The notes: generated by a model not told the origin, from the sequence alone. Positions 27,201 through 37,700 are shown, counted from the first letter of the stretch. The stretch: DNA of 64,000 nt from Bacillus velezensis (GCF_001461825.1 NZ_LLZC01000019.1:310001-374000); one strand, 5' to 3'. Program-made: numbers and translations.

Positions 27201-29922
27201 CCTTTTTTACGGGTTTCAGCAGCACGGCACCTGTCCCTTCTCCCGGCACATAGCCGTCTCCTCCTGAACCGAAGCTTCTGCATCGGCCATCACTGGATAA
27301 AAATCCGCCTTGAGTCAAGAGTTCATATTTATGAGGATGAATGGATAAATTGACGCCTCCTGCAATTGCAATTTCACATTCATTCCTGATTAAACTTTCA
27401 CAAGCAAAATGAACAGCCGTTAATGATGAGGAACACATCGTGTCCAAAGCAATACTTGGCCCGCTGAAATTAAAGAAGTAGGATACCCGGTTGGCGATTG
27501 ATGCATATGAGGAAGAAACGGCCGCTTCGTGACCAACGCTGTACAGCTGATATTGGCCGTACATAACCCCTGCAAAAACACCGACGTTTTTTCTTTCAAG
27601 CGTTTTCTTTGCGTACCCCGCATCTTCTATGGTGTGCCAAACCGTCTCTAAAAACAGTCTCTCCTGCGGATCAATTAATTCAGCTTCGGCAGGAGAAATA
27701 TTAAAGAACAACGGATCAAAATGATACACATCGTCAATAAATCCCCCCCATTTGCTTTGGTTTTTTACTTCATCGCCCGCTGCGGGCTGATAGTGCAGCC
27801 CCGAATCCCACCGATCCTTAGGTATCTCAGTTATACAGTCTTTACCGTTCAATAAGTTTTCCCACAGAGTATCAAGATCATTTGCCATCGGGTAACGTCC
27901 GCTGATACCGATAATCGCGATATCATTGTCATGATACTTCTCCTGCTGCTGCACCTGATTTTTCATCTGGATTTTCTGTTTCCCGTTAACTTCGGCTGTC
28001 TGTTTATTGTCTTTTTTCTTCTGAGATGGGGTGCTGCTCCTGTTTTCTCCTAACCGGAGTTTATGAAGAAGAGTATCCCTGTGCTCCTCAACGAAATACT
28101 GTGACAATTCTGCCGCAGTCTGATATTCGAATAACAGCGTTTTTGAGAGCGCGCCGAAATGTTTTTCAAGCTCATTCGTCATATTGATAATCATAACGGA
28201 ATCAAGTCCGTATTTTTCCAATGCCTCTTCTGCATCTATTTTGTCCGCAGGCATCCTGAATTCTGCAGCAATCATTTTTATAATAAAATCAGATGTTTCA
28301 GCTGTCAGTTTCTCTGAATCAAATGATTCGATATTTCTCCCTGTTCCTTCATCTGCCTGAATATTGTCTTTTCGTTCATATAATTGATGAACATGATTGT
28401 CAATTTGCTCATCTCCGTAAAATACAGTAAATTGCGAAAAACCGGAGGACAATGCGACTGCAAACGCTTCTTTACCTTCTTCTTTTTCTAAAGGATAAAA
28501 ACCCGCCTTTTTCATTGTCTCTACCGTGCGCTCATCCACTTGCATGCCGACTTCTTTCCACAGCGGCCAGTTCAGAGAGAGAGAAATCGTATCAGAATCC
28601 TGGGCAGAACGCATATTCATGAAATGATCCATATAACTGTTTCCGAACGCGTAATCAGATTGCCCGACATTTCCCAACACTGCGGAAGTAGAGGAGAAGC
28701 AAATGAAAAAGTCAGGATTTTCTTTCTCAACAGCATCATTCAGCCACATCGTACCCAATACTTTCGGTCTGATTACCTGATCGAATTCCTCTCGTGACTT
28801 GTTAAGAAGGAAAGAATCACGGATGATTCCCGCGCCCTGAATGACCCCGTTTACTTTTCCATAAGAAGTTTTGGCTTTTTTGACTACATATTCGGCTTCT
28901 TCCTTATTGGTAATATCAGCCTGAACATAAACAGCTGAAGAACCGGCATCCTCTAATCGTCTCAGCTGTTTTCTTATATGATCTGAAAGCGGAGATCTCC
29001 CCGTTAAAACAAGGCAGCATTTTGTTTGAAAAGCCAAATATTCTGCAAAGGTAAATCCTAATCCGCCCGCGCCTCCCGCGATAATATATACTCCATTTTC
29101 TCTCAGCGGCACATCTCCGCTTCGGGAATTTTTTTCGGGTTCATACGTTTTGAGCTGTTTAACATAACGCTGCATGTCTTTATAACGGATCTCTACATCT
29201 GAAGGCTGGAAATCACTCAGCTCATTGCGTATGATATCAGCCGCGTGAACGGCTGCTATTGACTGCTCCAATTCAATGCTTTTTGCTGAGATTAACGGAT
29301 TTTCCAGCTGCAATGTCCGCAAAAATCCGCTTGCCGCCGCGTAAAGAGGCTGTTCTCCGGAAAGATGCGAAAAATATCCGTATAACAGCTTGATCGGTTT
29401 GCGGCAGTTATTTTTGAAGAGCGCCTGTTGCAGTAAAAACAAAGAATAGACTCCGCTGTCGCATTGTTCACGAATCGCTCTCTCAGTCTTTTCAAACGGC
29501 ATGTCTGACCATAAATGCACCGCTTCCCGTATATCTGACTTCTCTTCTTCTATAAGCCATCCTAACAGGTTTATGTAATCTCTTTCAGAGCGGGGGTCGA
29601 TTTCAAATACACCGTCCCCGGTTTTTCGAAACTCTTTCCCCGGCTTAACCAAAATAACCCTTGTATCATGCAATGCAGCAAGTTCATTTCTCACAATTTC
29701 ATTTTTATCAAATAATAAAAGGCTGCCCTCACGTCGGCCGCCTTTTACATGAATGCTGAGATCTGTCCGCTGCCAGACCGTCTGATAATATATCGCCTGT
29801 CCGTTACCCCCTGCGGAATGAGAACCAAGCTGCTGTATCCGCTTTACTCCTTCTTCCAAAGAAATGATGCCGCTTTCTATGTCAGAAAGTACTTTTTTTC
29901 TAATATGACGGGCTTCTTTCAT
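21211..29922 (-). CDS. mlnD: MlnD, trans-AT polyketide synthase: KR-ACP-KS5-inactive DH-KR-ACP-KS6-[ACP-like]
   Basis: 2903 residues from the chosen start. Domains: docking helices (1-30); KR (GGAGGLG near 282, DYAFGN); ACP (GLDSVM near 572); KS5 (DTMCSSS near 829); a degenerate DH (about 1255-1510) with Lys in place of the catalytic His (KTKYQDKEMFP) and Glu in place of Asp (IESVYQ); KR (GGLGGLG near 1759, NYALGN); ACP (GFDSIS near 2047); KS6 (DTACSSS near 2312); an ACP-like insert without serine (GFDPLA near 2662); and a C-terminal docking hairpin. KS5 with the dead DH predicts a retained hydroxyl (C15 in macrolactin). An in-frame GTG at 29952 and ATG at 29934 exist, but ATG at 29922 is about 11 nt from AAAGGGGA and gives an N terminus matching the other docking regions. 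The gap from mlnC is 47 nt. Confidence 0.93.
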   Translation of the reverse strand: MKEARHIRKKVLSDIESGIISLEEGVKRIQQLGSHSAGGNGQAIYYQTVWQRTDLSIHVKGGRREGSLLLFDKNEIVRNELAALHDTRVILVKPGKEFRKTGDGVFEIDPRSERDYINLLGWLIEEEKSDIREAVHLWSDMPFEKTERAIREQCDSGVYSLFLLQQALFKNNCRKPIKLLYGYFSHLSGEQPLYAAASGFLRTLQLENPLISAKSIELEQSIAAVHAADIIRNELSDFQPSDVEIRYKDMQRYVKQLKTYEPEKNSRSGDVPLRENGVYIIAGGAGGLGFTFAEYLAFQTKCCLVLTGRSPLSDHIRKQLRRLEDAGSSAVYVQADITNKEEAEYVVKKAKTSYGKVNGVIQGAGIIRDSFLLNKSREEFDQVIRPKVLGTMWLNDAVEKENPDFFICFSSTSAVLGNVGQSDYAFGNSYMDHFMNMRSAQDSDTISLSLNWPLWKEVGMQVDERTVETMKKAGFYPLEKEEGKEAFAVALSSGFSQFTVFYGDEQIDNHVHQLYERKDNIQADEGTGRNIESFDSEKLTAETSDFIIKMIAAEFRMPADKIDAEEALEKYGLDSVMIINMTNELEKHFGALSKTLLFEYQTAAELSQYFVEEHRDTLLHKLRLGENRSSTPSQKKKDNKQTAEVNGKQKIQMKNQVQQQEKYHDNDIAIIGISGRYPMANDLDTLWENLLNGKDCITEIPKDRWDSGLHYQPAAGDEVKNQSKWGGFIDDVYHFDPLFFNISPAEAELIDPQERLFLETVWHTIEDAGYAKKTLERKNVGVFAGVMYGQYQLYSVGHEAAVSSSYASIANRVSYFFNFSGPSIALDTMCSSSLTAVHFACESLIRNECEIAIAGGVNLSIHPHKYELLTQGGFLSSDGRCRSFGSGGDGYVPGEGTGAVLLKPVKKAIADGDQIYSVIKATAINHGAKTNGYTVPNPKAQSEVITRALKKGFIDPDSISYIEAHGTGTALGDPIEITGLTKAFSGAERDKKTCAIGSIKSNIGHLEAAAGIAGITKVILQMKHKTIVPSLTHSAELNENIPFQKTPFYVPDSAEKWESSVPRRAGISSFGAGGANAHVILEEFADEAISPLAAEEPEQLLFVFSAKNADRLEEYAKRAKEHIAARDYPLETLRNTAFTLQTGREEMPHRLAVIASTRDELLKGLTDYTLGNAMDHIFTSGKDTTEAKRMNKAEIEEAAANRDLLKIAEYWVAGNGVDWPSLYKDVTLRRVSAPGYPFAKELCRIDAQNTGSRRMNVNNDLHPYISCNISDFKAQKFLINVSDTDLYIKTKYQDKEMFPFLSQIEMARAAGAMASGNPIIKLTELSFREPMLQSGSNEQIRIVLTPDNQGASYSIEKQSDSSIYSSGRLELEGGAYENGNIRLEPFLSQRADRIPYEAFYQRLAEFGYSCSDSLKAAEQCVSRNGQVLLKIKAKAEPKGCIIKPEVIESVYQAVIYLAGENAGELPENIKECTIFDHETEPVYVYAEQTEESDSAYDVYVLDNAGGILMELSGLVFGGKPNKNVRFYEHKWDQKNPLIEMKDREPKTILVFAKDEALAGALKNQSDSRVILVTPDQRQTDQNLLTFCINPEVTSDYIRLFEELEKKGFSPDVILHTGETFYAGDRLLSGLESIFYLLKALNARSDAALYLHSLLLVHSFKEGVNDPYTGALAGCLKTANMLVPSAENVKSIGFSERISIEKMAEFCLNEMVSGVERQAEEVKYINDKRYVKTLKEYVFNHTEHSHQLKQKGIYLITGGLGGLGLIFAKYLASQYQAKLVLTGRSPLTADKRHNIDRLQALGGDAVYYQADAADQKTMGRVIEETKRTWGSIQGVIHSAGHADDRLFTEMNLTDFSEGMTAKIEGTVCLDELTKDEPLDFFIVFSSISAVFGDFGQVNYALGNYFQDQYINWRSEQSRRQERQGKSISINWPLWRKGGMHLNKEAEEAYLSASGFDYLETEEGIAAFETILASDCPQISVVTGDAGTTPAKKDLPHQKVNTLPVRQEEISYTAPVSADNVLEELKQMVSELLKINIEQLDTAENFGNLGFDSISLKTLAVRLNKKYKLKLTPAVFFTYSHIKSLSEFLNSELRTVAKGNTDAEKNISEKRKVVHAGKTAGKTVKPPRSFPFEKKTTRQADHHPEKQPVAIIGMSCVFPGSKNADEFWINLINEKDLIQEIPPDRWDWKKYAEGKGSSEVHSKWGGFITDADKFDEAFFNINPREAELMDPQHRIYLQETWKAIEDAGYKASKLSGKNIGVFTGIQFNDYRQLLMRHSDGAHAFAGTGNSQALISNRVSHYFNFRGPSESIDTACSSSLAAIHRAVRSIQNGESELAVAGGVSLLLDPVTHMYTDKLGILSRDGRCKTFDKLADGYVRGEGAAVLLLKPLQAAMNDRDNIYGVLRGTGENHGGRSASLTAPNPEAQAELLTSVYKNAGIPVDTISYIEAHGTGTELGDPIEIEGLKKAFGSFEPHPGKNHDQYCGIGSVKTNIGHLEPASGMPGLIKVLLSMKYKTLPATLHVKELNPYIQLSGTPFHIVNKTMKWARLKDRKGNEIPRRAGVSSFGFGGANAHVIVEEFEYGQDKAVTAEREQIIVLSAKTKERLMVKAKELTTFLHEERSVQFSQQEVQERDLQEAVREAAAGILRLDTADIDAKTPLSEFGFDPLAYSELISFINQMYGTEISLDIFQELKTLSELCRYISRIRNRSADKPHNGNFREKSGFGLEEIAYTLQTGREPFECRLAITCSNTGDLLEKLNGYIQGSRLQGVYEGNVTDFDSLYAPLFGGPEGHAYVQSLIQQNKPAKLAQLWTIGCEISWEDLYEEELKPVKLSLPLYPFSKNRHWIHLNKDEAQKAEAFSNTELHNSNKDTADGEIMSLLEKAQTGEMNTKETSELIEELLFHE

Positions 29923-29969
29923 AAAAATCTTCATCCCCTTTACAAATGGCACTTCCGCAAAATGATAAA

Positions 29970-32900
29970 CTAATCCTGCATACGCTCCAGCGCATAATCT
30001 GCTTCCTCCGCAGTCAGTTCGCCCGCTTTTAATTGTCTGAGGAGCTCTTTTACTCTCTCGTTCTTTCCATTGGAATCCGCTGTTGCACGAGTCTGTGCCT
30101 CCGCGGAAAACGTTTCTTTTTTACGAATGGTTACATCCTTCAAACCTGCAAGTCTCTCTCCTTGTTCATTAAGCAGCTGAATATCGTAAATAAGCTCGGA
30201 TTGACCTTTTTGGCCTGTTTTACGCGCATAAGCCCAGCATTCTGCTGAAACCTTTTTCCGAATCGTAATCTCTCCTATTGAAAAAGGAACATAAACAGAT
30301 GCCTCTTCTCTTCCGTCGGTAATTCCGAACAAAGATTGCAGAGCCCCATCAATTAAAGACGGATGCAATGTATAATTTTCAAGAGCATATGCGGCTTCTT
30401 TTGGCAGCAATAAGTGTGCAACCGCTTCCGTTCCGCCGCCCCATAAACGTTGAATCGGCTGAAAAGCGCGCCCATACAGGAACCCGTTTTCCCGAAAATA
30501 CTCGTAACATTCATCTTGTTCACGGACAAAAGCACTTCTGTTTATCATCTCTTGTCTGTCGATGTTCTCTATATCATCATCACTGTAATGATGATCATAA
30601 TCTAATTCCCCCGTCACAAATCCAGTCCTTACAGCAGCATCCTCGTCAGGTGACATGTTAAATAATATGCTGCCGTCTTTTACGGAAATGTGAGTGTAAA
30701 TGGTCAGGCTCTCTTGCAAAAGCATGGCCGGTCTGGCAAATATCACGTTTTTTAAACGAGTGACCTTTTTCTTTCGATATGACCGCGTTCCCGCTGCGCA
30801 TGCCATTTCAAGAAAAGCAGCTGCCGGGAGAATGCTCTTGTTTTTTACAATGTGGTCTTTTAACCAAATCTCTTTTTCTCTTAATGTCGTTTTAAAAAAC
30901 TGCTGTTCCAGAGTAGATTCATTCGAATCCAGAAGCGGGTGCAGTGAAGACTGCTGCGGCAATGTTTCCGGAAATATTGCACTTTGATTTCGAGGCACCC
31001 AGTAAGACTCCTCAGCAAATGGATATAAAGGAAGCTTGACCTTTTGCGGGGTATATTCTTCATATAACTCTCGCCATTGAATATCAGCCCCGAAAGACCA
31101 TAATTTTGCAAGAAGATTCAAGTCCTTTGTCTCCATCATCACCTCGAGGAATTTATCTTTCATCTTTTGGTCATGAAAGATAAAGACTTTATCAAAATCT
31201 TTCGTAACATTGCCTTTGTATACGCCCTCTCCAATTGTTCCTTCAGTACAGAAAGTTCTCAGCTTCTCCTTAAGCTCCGGCAAATCGGAAGCTACAACAG
31301 CAAGTCTGTCTTCCATCGGTTGCCTGCATGTCTGCAATGTAAAAGCGATATCAGCTGCCGAGGCCTTTGTCTCCCGCTCTGTGAATTGCAGAAGGCGCCG
31401 AGCGTATTCTTTCAGTCTGTCTTCATTTTTGGCTGAGAGAACTGCGGCAAACGGCCCGCTTATTGTTTGTGTGTCCGCATGGTTTTGATATTCTTCCACA
31501 ATGACATGGGCATTTGCTCCTCCCGCTCCGAACGAACTGATTGCTGCTCTCCTGTTGGAGGCGCCTGATTCTTTCCGCCACTCTTCTTCTTTCCGCTGAA
31601 CGTAAAAAGGCGTCTTTTCAAATCGGATATTTTGGTTCAGCTGTTCCGAGTGAATGGATGGCGCCAATTTCTGATGCTTAAATTGTAAAAGAACTTTTGT
31701 AAGAGCTGCTATACCTGCAGCAGACTCCAAATGTCCGATATTAGACTTCACTGAACCTATAGCACAAAATTGTTTATCATCCGTAAATTTCTCAAACGCT
31801 TTTGTCAATCCTGCGATCTCAATCGGATCTCCGAGCGAGGTACCCGTTCCGTGTGCTTCCAAGTAGCTGACGGATCGCGGACTGATGCCTGATTTCTTGA
31901 AATTTTCAGCAATCAGCTCAGCTTGTGCATTCGGATTCGGAACCGTAAATCCATTGGTTTTTCCGCCATGATTTACAGATGTTCCTTTAATCACTCCGTA
32001 TATATGATCCTGATCAGCAATTGCTTTTTCCAGAGGTTTCAAAAGGACGGCTCCCGAACCTTCTCCCGGGACATAGCCGTCTCCGCCCTCTCCGAAACTT
32101 CTGCACAATCCTTCGGTGGAAACAAAATTACCTTGACTCAGCCAAAGGTATTTGCTGGGATGTATGGACACATTAACGCCGCCCGCAAGCGCAATTTCAC
32201 TTTCCCCTCTTTTAATGCTCTCACATGCCAAGTGAATGGCCGTCAGCGATGATGAACACATCGTATCCAGTGCAATGCTCGGGCCGGAGAGATTAAAAAA
32301 GTATGAAACCCTGTTCGCAATAGATGAAAAGAAGGAACTGAGCGCAATCGGATTGCCCCGCGCAGTTTCTTCTGCGCCGAATAATTGATATTGTCCGTAC
32401 ATGGCTCCGACAAACACACCGGCTTTCATACCGTCAAGCTTCTCTTTTGTATATCCTGAATCTTCAAACGTATGCCAGGAGGTTTCGAGAAAAATTCGCT
32501 CCTGAGGGTCCATCAGCTCAGCTTCTTTATGAGAAATGTGGAAAAACAGCGGATCGAATTGATCAACACCGCTGATAAAACCGCCCCACTTACTGTTGAT
32601 TTTCCCCTTCTCCATTCTGTCGGGACTGTAATTCGATCTGAAATCCCAACGTTCCTCGGGGATTTCAATAATACAGTTTTTCCCTCCGGCAATGTTTTCC
32701 CAGAACTCCTCAAGAGTATCGGATTTCGGATATCTTCCGCTCACACCGATAATGGCAATATCCTCACCCGGCGGAACCATGCTCGGTGCAGATGCAACCT
32801 TCTGCTGCCGGTGCTGTTTTTTACTCAGATTTTCTCTTTTCTTCGGCACTCTTGTTACCGGAGCTGCCCCTGCGGCCTTAAGCACTTTTTCTTTAAAAGA

Positions 32901-34742
32901 TGTTAGGAAGAAGTTTGAAAGCTCTTCAATGTTCTGATATTCAAAAAAGATTGTTTTTGGAAGATCCCCGAAAGTATCTTCAAGCTTTGAAATAAGTGAC
33001 ATGATCATAAGTGAGTTGATTCCGAATTTCTCAAAAGAGTCTTTCGCATTTATTTTATGAGATTGGATTTTCAAGACACCGCTGATGATCTTGATTAAAT
33101 AGTCATTGACTTTTTCTTTCGCAGCATATTCCTCTTCTTCATCGTGTTCCGCCGTGAGTGTATCTTGATCTGCTGCAGCTGTATTTCTTTGAATCGAAAG
33201 CGCTTTTATCATTTTATCCCGCTCTCCTTCTGCAGGCATTAAGCTGGTAAATGAAGACCGCAGCATTTTCAGAAACGCTTCCAAAACAGAGGAAGTTCGC
33301 ATCGGAGTCATTCCGTATTTTTCTTTTATTTGAATGATTCCATTGCTGTCGAGACTCATCCCGCCATCTTTCAATAACGGCCAATTGATTGAAAGGGTTT
33401 TTCCGTTTCGGGAGAGCTGAGATCGAAGCACTGCAAAACTGTCCATAAAATGATTTGCGTACGCATAGTCACTTTGGCCGGCATTTCCGTAAGCGGAAAA
33501 AGAAGAAAAGAGAACAAAAAAATCAAGATCTTCGTCTTTTGTCAGCTCATCCAGCCAGATTGTCCCGTAAACTTTCGGGTTCAGTACGTCCGTAAAATCA
33601 CTGAGACTTTTATTTACAAGAAATGAGTCACGAAGGATGCCGGCAGCATGAATGATCCCGTTTATGCTGCCGTACCGCTGTTTAACGCCGAAAATGAATC
33701 GCTCTGTCTCTGTTCGATCTGTTATGTCCGTCCGCTGATATTCAACAATAGAGCCGCTCTCATTAAGCTTACTGATCCGTTCTTTTTGATCAGCGGTTAA
33801 AAAAGAACGGCCTGTAAGTATAATCACGGCTTGGTTTTCTTTAGCGATGTGTTCCGCAAACAGCAGCCCGAGTTTTCCCGCTCCTCCGGTAATGATATAT
33901 ATGCCGCCTTTTTGATACGTTACAGATCCGTTATCGTGTTCCGGATTATCAATATGCTGCAGCCCTTTCACATAACGGGTATGTGAGTCTATTAAAACCT
34001 CACATTCATCGGATTGAAAGTGCTGTATTTCACTGATTGCAGCATCCCACACCTCGGAAACCGGAGGATTTATCTCAGAATGCTCATGGCGAATCTGTAT
34101 GGTTTTCGCTTTAAGCTTGGAGCTTTCCATGTTTACCGTTTTCATGAACCCTCCGACAGCTTCATGAAACGGCTGATTCAGACCGCTTGTCCAATAAATA
34201 TGCAATAACGTAACAGGTTCGTTTCTTCGCATTAAAGCTTTTGATAATAAAAAGAGCGAGTTTATCCCTCTGCGAAGAGTTTCGTTAACGGATTCTTCAG
34301 TGAATTCTCTGATTTCTCCGTTCCATAAATAAAGCACGACATCAGGTGTAAATCCGTTTTCAGCCAAATCAGACAGCAGCATTTCGACATGATTTTCATC
34401 AGAAGGATTGATTATGCATCTATTCCGTTCAATTCTATAATCAGAATCGGGCGTTACGAGAATGACACGGTTATGTTCTCCATTCATCATCTCGGCATGC
34501 TGAAAAAGACGGTTATCCTGATCAAAAATCAGCATATTTCCCGGCGCCTGCTGATTCGGCATATCAATGTTATTTGTCCTTACCCAATCGTTCTTGAAAA
34601 AAATGGTTGGGGACGGAGCTTGTGATTCCGGCTCCGCCTTTTTTTCCATTTGTTCTTTTCTGTAAGTGCGAATTAGCTCCAGTCCTGCATCAGGAGACAT
34701 TTGCTGTTCTTCAATTAAGGAAAGTATTTGTTTGATCTGCAC
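29970..34742 (-). CDS. mlnC: MlnC, trans-AT polyketide synthase: KR-ACP-KS4-DH
   Basis: 1590 residues. Domains: N-terminal docking helices (1-32); KR (GGAGKLG near 286, DYAYAN active-site region); ACP near 573, where the usual Asp before the phosphopantetheine serine is Asn (GINSLM); KS4 (DTMCSSS near 827, with HGTGT and NIGH); DH (His near 1297 in HIVKNKSILP, Asn where Gly is usual; Asp and Gln intact in HPSLIDGALQ); and a C-terminal docking hairpin (about 1555-1590). The KR-ACP completes the MlnB KS3-DH module and KS4-DH is completed by the KR of MlnD; together they would make the C18 and C16 double bonds of macrolactin. The start codon is GTG: its G is the last base of the mlnB TAG, and GGAGG inside the mlnB end lies just upstream, so translation is coupled. 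Confidence 0.93.
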   Translation of the reverse strand: MQIKQILSLIEEQQMSPDAGLELIRTYRKEQMEKKAEPESQAPSPTIFFKNDWVRTNNIDMPNQQAPGNMLIFDQDNRLFQHAEMMNGEHNRVILVTPDSDYRIERNRCIINPSDENHVEMLLSDLAENGFTPDVVLYLWNGEIREFTEESVNETLRRGINSLFLLSKALMRRNEPVTLLHIYWTSGLNQPFHEAVGGFMKTVNMESSKLKAKTIQIRHEHSEINPPVSEVWDAAISEIQHFQSDECEVLIDSHTRYVKGLQHIDNPEHDNGSVTYQKGGIYIITGGAGKLGLLFAEHIAKENQAVIILTGRSFLTADQKERISKLNESGSIVEYQRTDITDRTETERFIFGVKQRYGSINGIIHAAGILRDSFLVNKSLSDFTDVLNPKVYGTIWLDELTKDEDLDFFVLFSSFSAYGNAGQSDYAYANHFMDSFAVLRSQLSRNGKTLSINWPLLKDGGMSLDSNGIIQIKEKYGMTPMRTSSVLEAFLKMLRSSFTSLMPAEGERDKMIKALSIQRNTAAADQDTLTAEHDEEEEYAAKEKVNDYLIKIISGVLKIQSHKINAKDSFEKFGINSLMIMSLISKLEDTFGDLPKTIFFEYQNIEELSNFFLTSFKEKVLKAAGAAPVTRVPKKRENLSKKQHRQQKVASAPSMVPPGEDIAIIGVSGRYPKSDTLEEFWENIAGGKNCIIEIPEERWDFRSNYSPDRMEKGKINSKWGGFISGVDQFDPLFFHISHKEAELMDPQERIFLETSWHTFEDSGYTKEKLDGMKAGVFVGAMYGQYQLFGAEETARGNPIALSSFFSSIANRVSYFFNLSGPSIALDTMCSSSLTAIHLACESIKRGESEIALAGGVNVSIHPSKYLWLSQGNFVSTEGLCRSFGEGGDGYVPGEGSGAVLLKPLEKAIADQDHIYGVIKGTSVNHGGKTNGFTVPNPNAQAELIAENFKKSGISPRSVSYLEAHGTGTSLGDPIEIAGLTKAFEKFTDDKQFCAIGSVKSNIGHLESAAGIAALTKVLLQFKHQKLAPSIHSEQLNQNIRFEKTPFYVQRKEEEWRKESGASNRRAAISSFGAGGANAHVIVEEYQNHADTQTISGPFAAVLSAKNEDRLKEYARRLLQFTERETKASAADIAFTLQTCRQPMEDRLAVVASDLPELKEKLRTFCTEGTIGEGVYKGNVTKDFDKVFIFHDQKMKDKFLEVMMETKDLNLLAKLWSFGADIQWRELYEEYTPQKVKLPLYPFAEESYWVPRNQSAIFPETLPQQSSLHPLLDSNESTLEQQFFKTTLREKEIWLKDHIVKNKSILPAAAFLEMACAAGTRSYRKKKVTRLKNVIFARPAMLLQESLTIYTHISVKDGSILFNMSPDEDAAVRTGFVTGELDYDHHYSDDDIENIDRQEMINRSAFVREQDECYEYFRENGFLYGRAFQPIQRLWGGGTEAVAHLLLPKEAAYALENYTLHPSLIDGALQSLFGITDGREEASVYVPFSIGEITIRKKVSAECWAYARKTGQKGQSELIYDIQLLNEQGERLAGLKDVTIRKKETFSAEAQTRATADSNGKNERVKELLRQLKAGELTAEEADYALERMQD

Positions 34743-37700
34743 TATTTTCCCTCCAGCAGCTGATAAACTTGGTCAGCAGAAAGTTCACCGTTTTTCAATC
34801 GTTCTAATAAGAAGAGAATTTCCTGATCTTCATTTTTACGTCCTGCGGTTAATTCTCCCCCGGTCACTTTTCTGACAGAAAAGTCTTTCATGCTCACGGC
34901 TATTTCGCCGCTCTCGTTAATAAAATCAATGTTATACGTATAAAAACCGGTTTCTTTCACCGAAACATGGCATCGGGCAGTAAGCGCCCTCTTAATGTGA
35001 AGCTCTCTAAGTGAATATGGAACAAATAAGCCCTCTTTCTCATTATCTCTTAACAAAAATGCCGCCGCTTGAAAACCGCCGTCAATCAATGAAGGATGAA
35101 GTGTAAAATGTGAAAACCCGTTCGCTAAATGAGCAGGAAGCTCCAATTCTGCCATTAACTCCATATCACTGCGATATACGGCTTTCAACGTTTGAAAACT
35201 GCTATGATATGTCAGGCCCATACGGCTGAAGCGGTGATAACACTCTTCCCGGCTTATGACCGGCTCACTGCTGCGTATGAACTGATCAATATCGACATAC
35301 TCAGGATTGCTGTTTATGTCTCCGAATACTGTTTCACTTTGTGTGCAGATTTGCTGCACGCCATCCGGACCCTCCTTACATATCATTACGTTCAACTTAT
35401 CTTGTTTCATTTCCAAGTCGGTATAAATGTGCAGCGTTTTTCCTTTATATAATATAGGTCTGTTCCACATCACGTCTTTTATTTTATATACTTTACTTTC
35501 TCCGCTTATTTCCGCACAAACAAGAGCCATTTCAAGCGAAGCGGCTCCTGGCAGCACATAGTCTCCTGAAACAAGATGATCAGTGACGAAAAATTCAGTT
35601 CCGGAAATAACAGTTTTAAATGCTTGTTTCTTTAATGTTGAGACATTCTCGCTGATTAATGGGTGAAGACTTTTACTATTAACCTCGCTTTTGTTCTTTT
35701 TCGGAGTAAACCAATAACTCTCTTTTGCAAACGGATAAGTTGGCATCGGCACTCTATTCAATTTCTTATTGCCGATTGTCTTCCATTCAAACTCGGCTCC
35801 ATTGGCCCACCATTGTGCGAGCAGCTCCTCTTTTCCGCTTTGAAGAGCCTCCTGAATCATATATTCAGAAACAGCTGTGCGCTCTTCAGTGTTTTCGCTT
35901 ATAAATACGCCTTTTTGCACCTTGCTGTCATCAAGAAAGCTGACGTATTTATCTCTCAGCTCAGTCAGACTCGCTGCACATACGGCAATTCTTTCGTTCA
36001 TTGCTTCCCGGCCGTTTTGCAATGTAAATTCCATGTCACTGGCATTAACGGTCATGTCACCGGCAATCACGCGATCCAAGTACTGAACCATAAGCCGGAT
36101 ATACTCAAGTAATTGATCTTTGGTTTTCGCAGATAAAACAAAAATATGTGTGTTACCGTTGTTTTCCGGCACTTCTTTTTGAGGTTCCCTATATTCCTCT
36201 AAAACAATATGCGCGTTCACACCGCCGAATCCGAATGAGCTGACACCTGCTCTCCTCGGCAGATCGTTGTTCTCTTCATCTTTTATCGAATTCCACTTTT
36301 GAGCGGTTTCTGTGATATAAAATGGCGTATTTTCCAGTTTGATGTATGGATTGAGTTCTGAAAAATGGGCGAGTCCCGGAAGTTTGCGATATTTAAAAGC
36401 CAGTAACACTTTCAGCACTCCGGCTATTCCGGCAGCGGTTTCGAGATGGCCGATGTTTGTTTTCACAGACCCGATTCCGCAGCATTTCTGTTTCGCAAAA
36501 GGAATGTCCCATTCTTGATATAACGTTTTAAATGCCTTTATGATGCTGTTCACTTCAATCGGATCACCAAGACTTGTCCCTGTGCCATGCGCTTCTATAT
36601 ATCCCGCAGTGGCAGGACTGACCCCCGCCTTCCGCCAAGCTTCGGTTAATAAGTCCGCCTGTGCGTTCGGATTCGGAGCTGTCAAAGAATTGGCGCGGCC
36701 GCCGTGATTTACAGCTGACCCTTTAATCAAACCATATATATGATCACCGTCTGCCTGTGCTTTGCTGAGCGGCTTGAGCAATACTGCAGCCGCCCCTTCA
36801 CTCCTTACATAGCCGTCAGCGCTTTTATCAAACGTTTTGCACTTTCCGTCTTTGGAAAGCATACCTGCTTTATCAAAAGCTATAAACAGAGTAGGGCTTG
36901 TCATAATATGCACTCCGCCTGCAATCGCCATTTCAAAATCGCCTCTTTGAATCCCCTCAGCCGCACGATGGAGCGCAACTAACGAACTTGAACAGGCAGT
37001 GTCAATCGGTTCGCTCGGACCCGTCAGGTTCAGCTGGTAAGAAATACGATTTGCCAATATACAATGATTTAAACCGGTTGCGGTCTGCGCCTGAACAGAG
37101 ACGCCATTTTCATTCAGACGTTCAGCATAATCCGTTGTGGCGACCCCTGCAAACACCGCGGTTTTCGTCCCTGCCAAATCAGACGGCTTATAGCCCGCAT
37201 CTTCTATTGTTTTCCATACAGTCTCCATAAAAATTCTTTGCTGGGGATCCATTAATTCTGCTTCGGCGGGAGAAATCCCGAAAAACAACGGATCAAAACT
37301 GTCCGCGCCTTTGATAAATCCGCCTTTTTTTATTTTTGTTCTATTGACGTCCCTGATCGGATCGCCGTCAAACTCTTTCCAGTTCCAACGGTCTTCAGGA
37401 ATGTCTGTAATCATATCCCGGCCTTTTTCAATTCCTTCCCAAAAGTCTTCCAGCGTATCTGTTTGGGGGAAACGGCCGCTTATTCCCACTATTGCCACCG
37501 GCTCATTCATATGTCTTTCCTCTTGCCTAGTTTTATTTTCAGGCTCAGGGGAATGTTCATAGGATTCCGGCGGAGGCGTGCTGTACAATGTTTTTTCGTC
37601 AGCTGCAGAAAAAGATTCTGTCTCAGCAAAAAGGATTTCTCCGTATTCCTCGATTACATAATCAGTCATTTCAGCCAGTGAATTGCATTCAAAGAAAATG

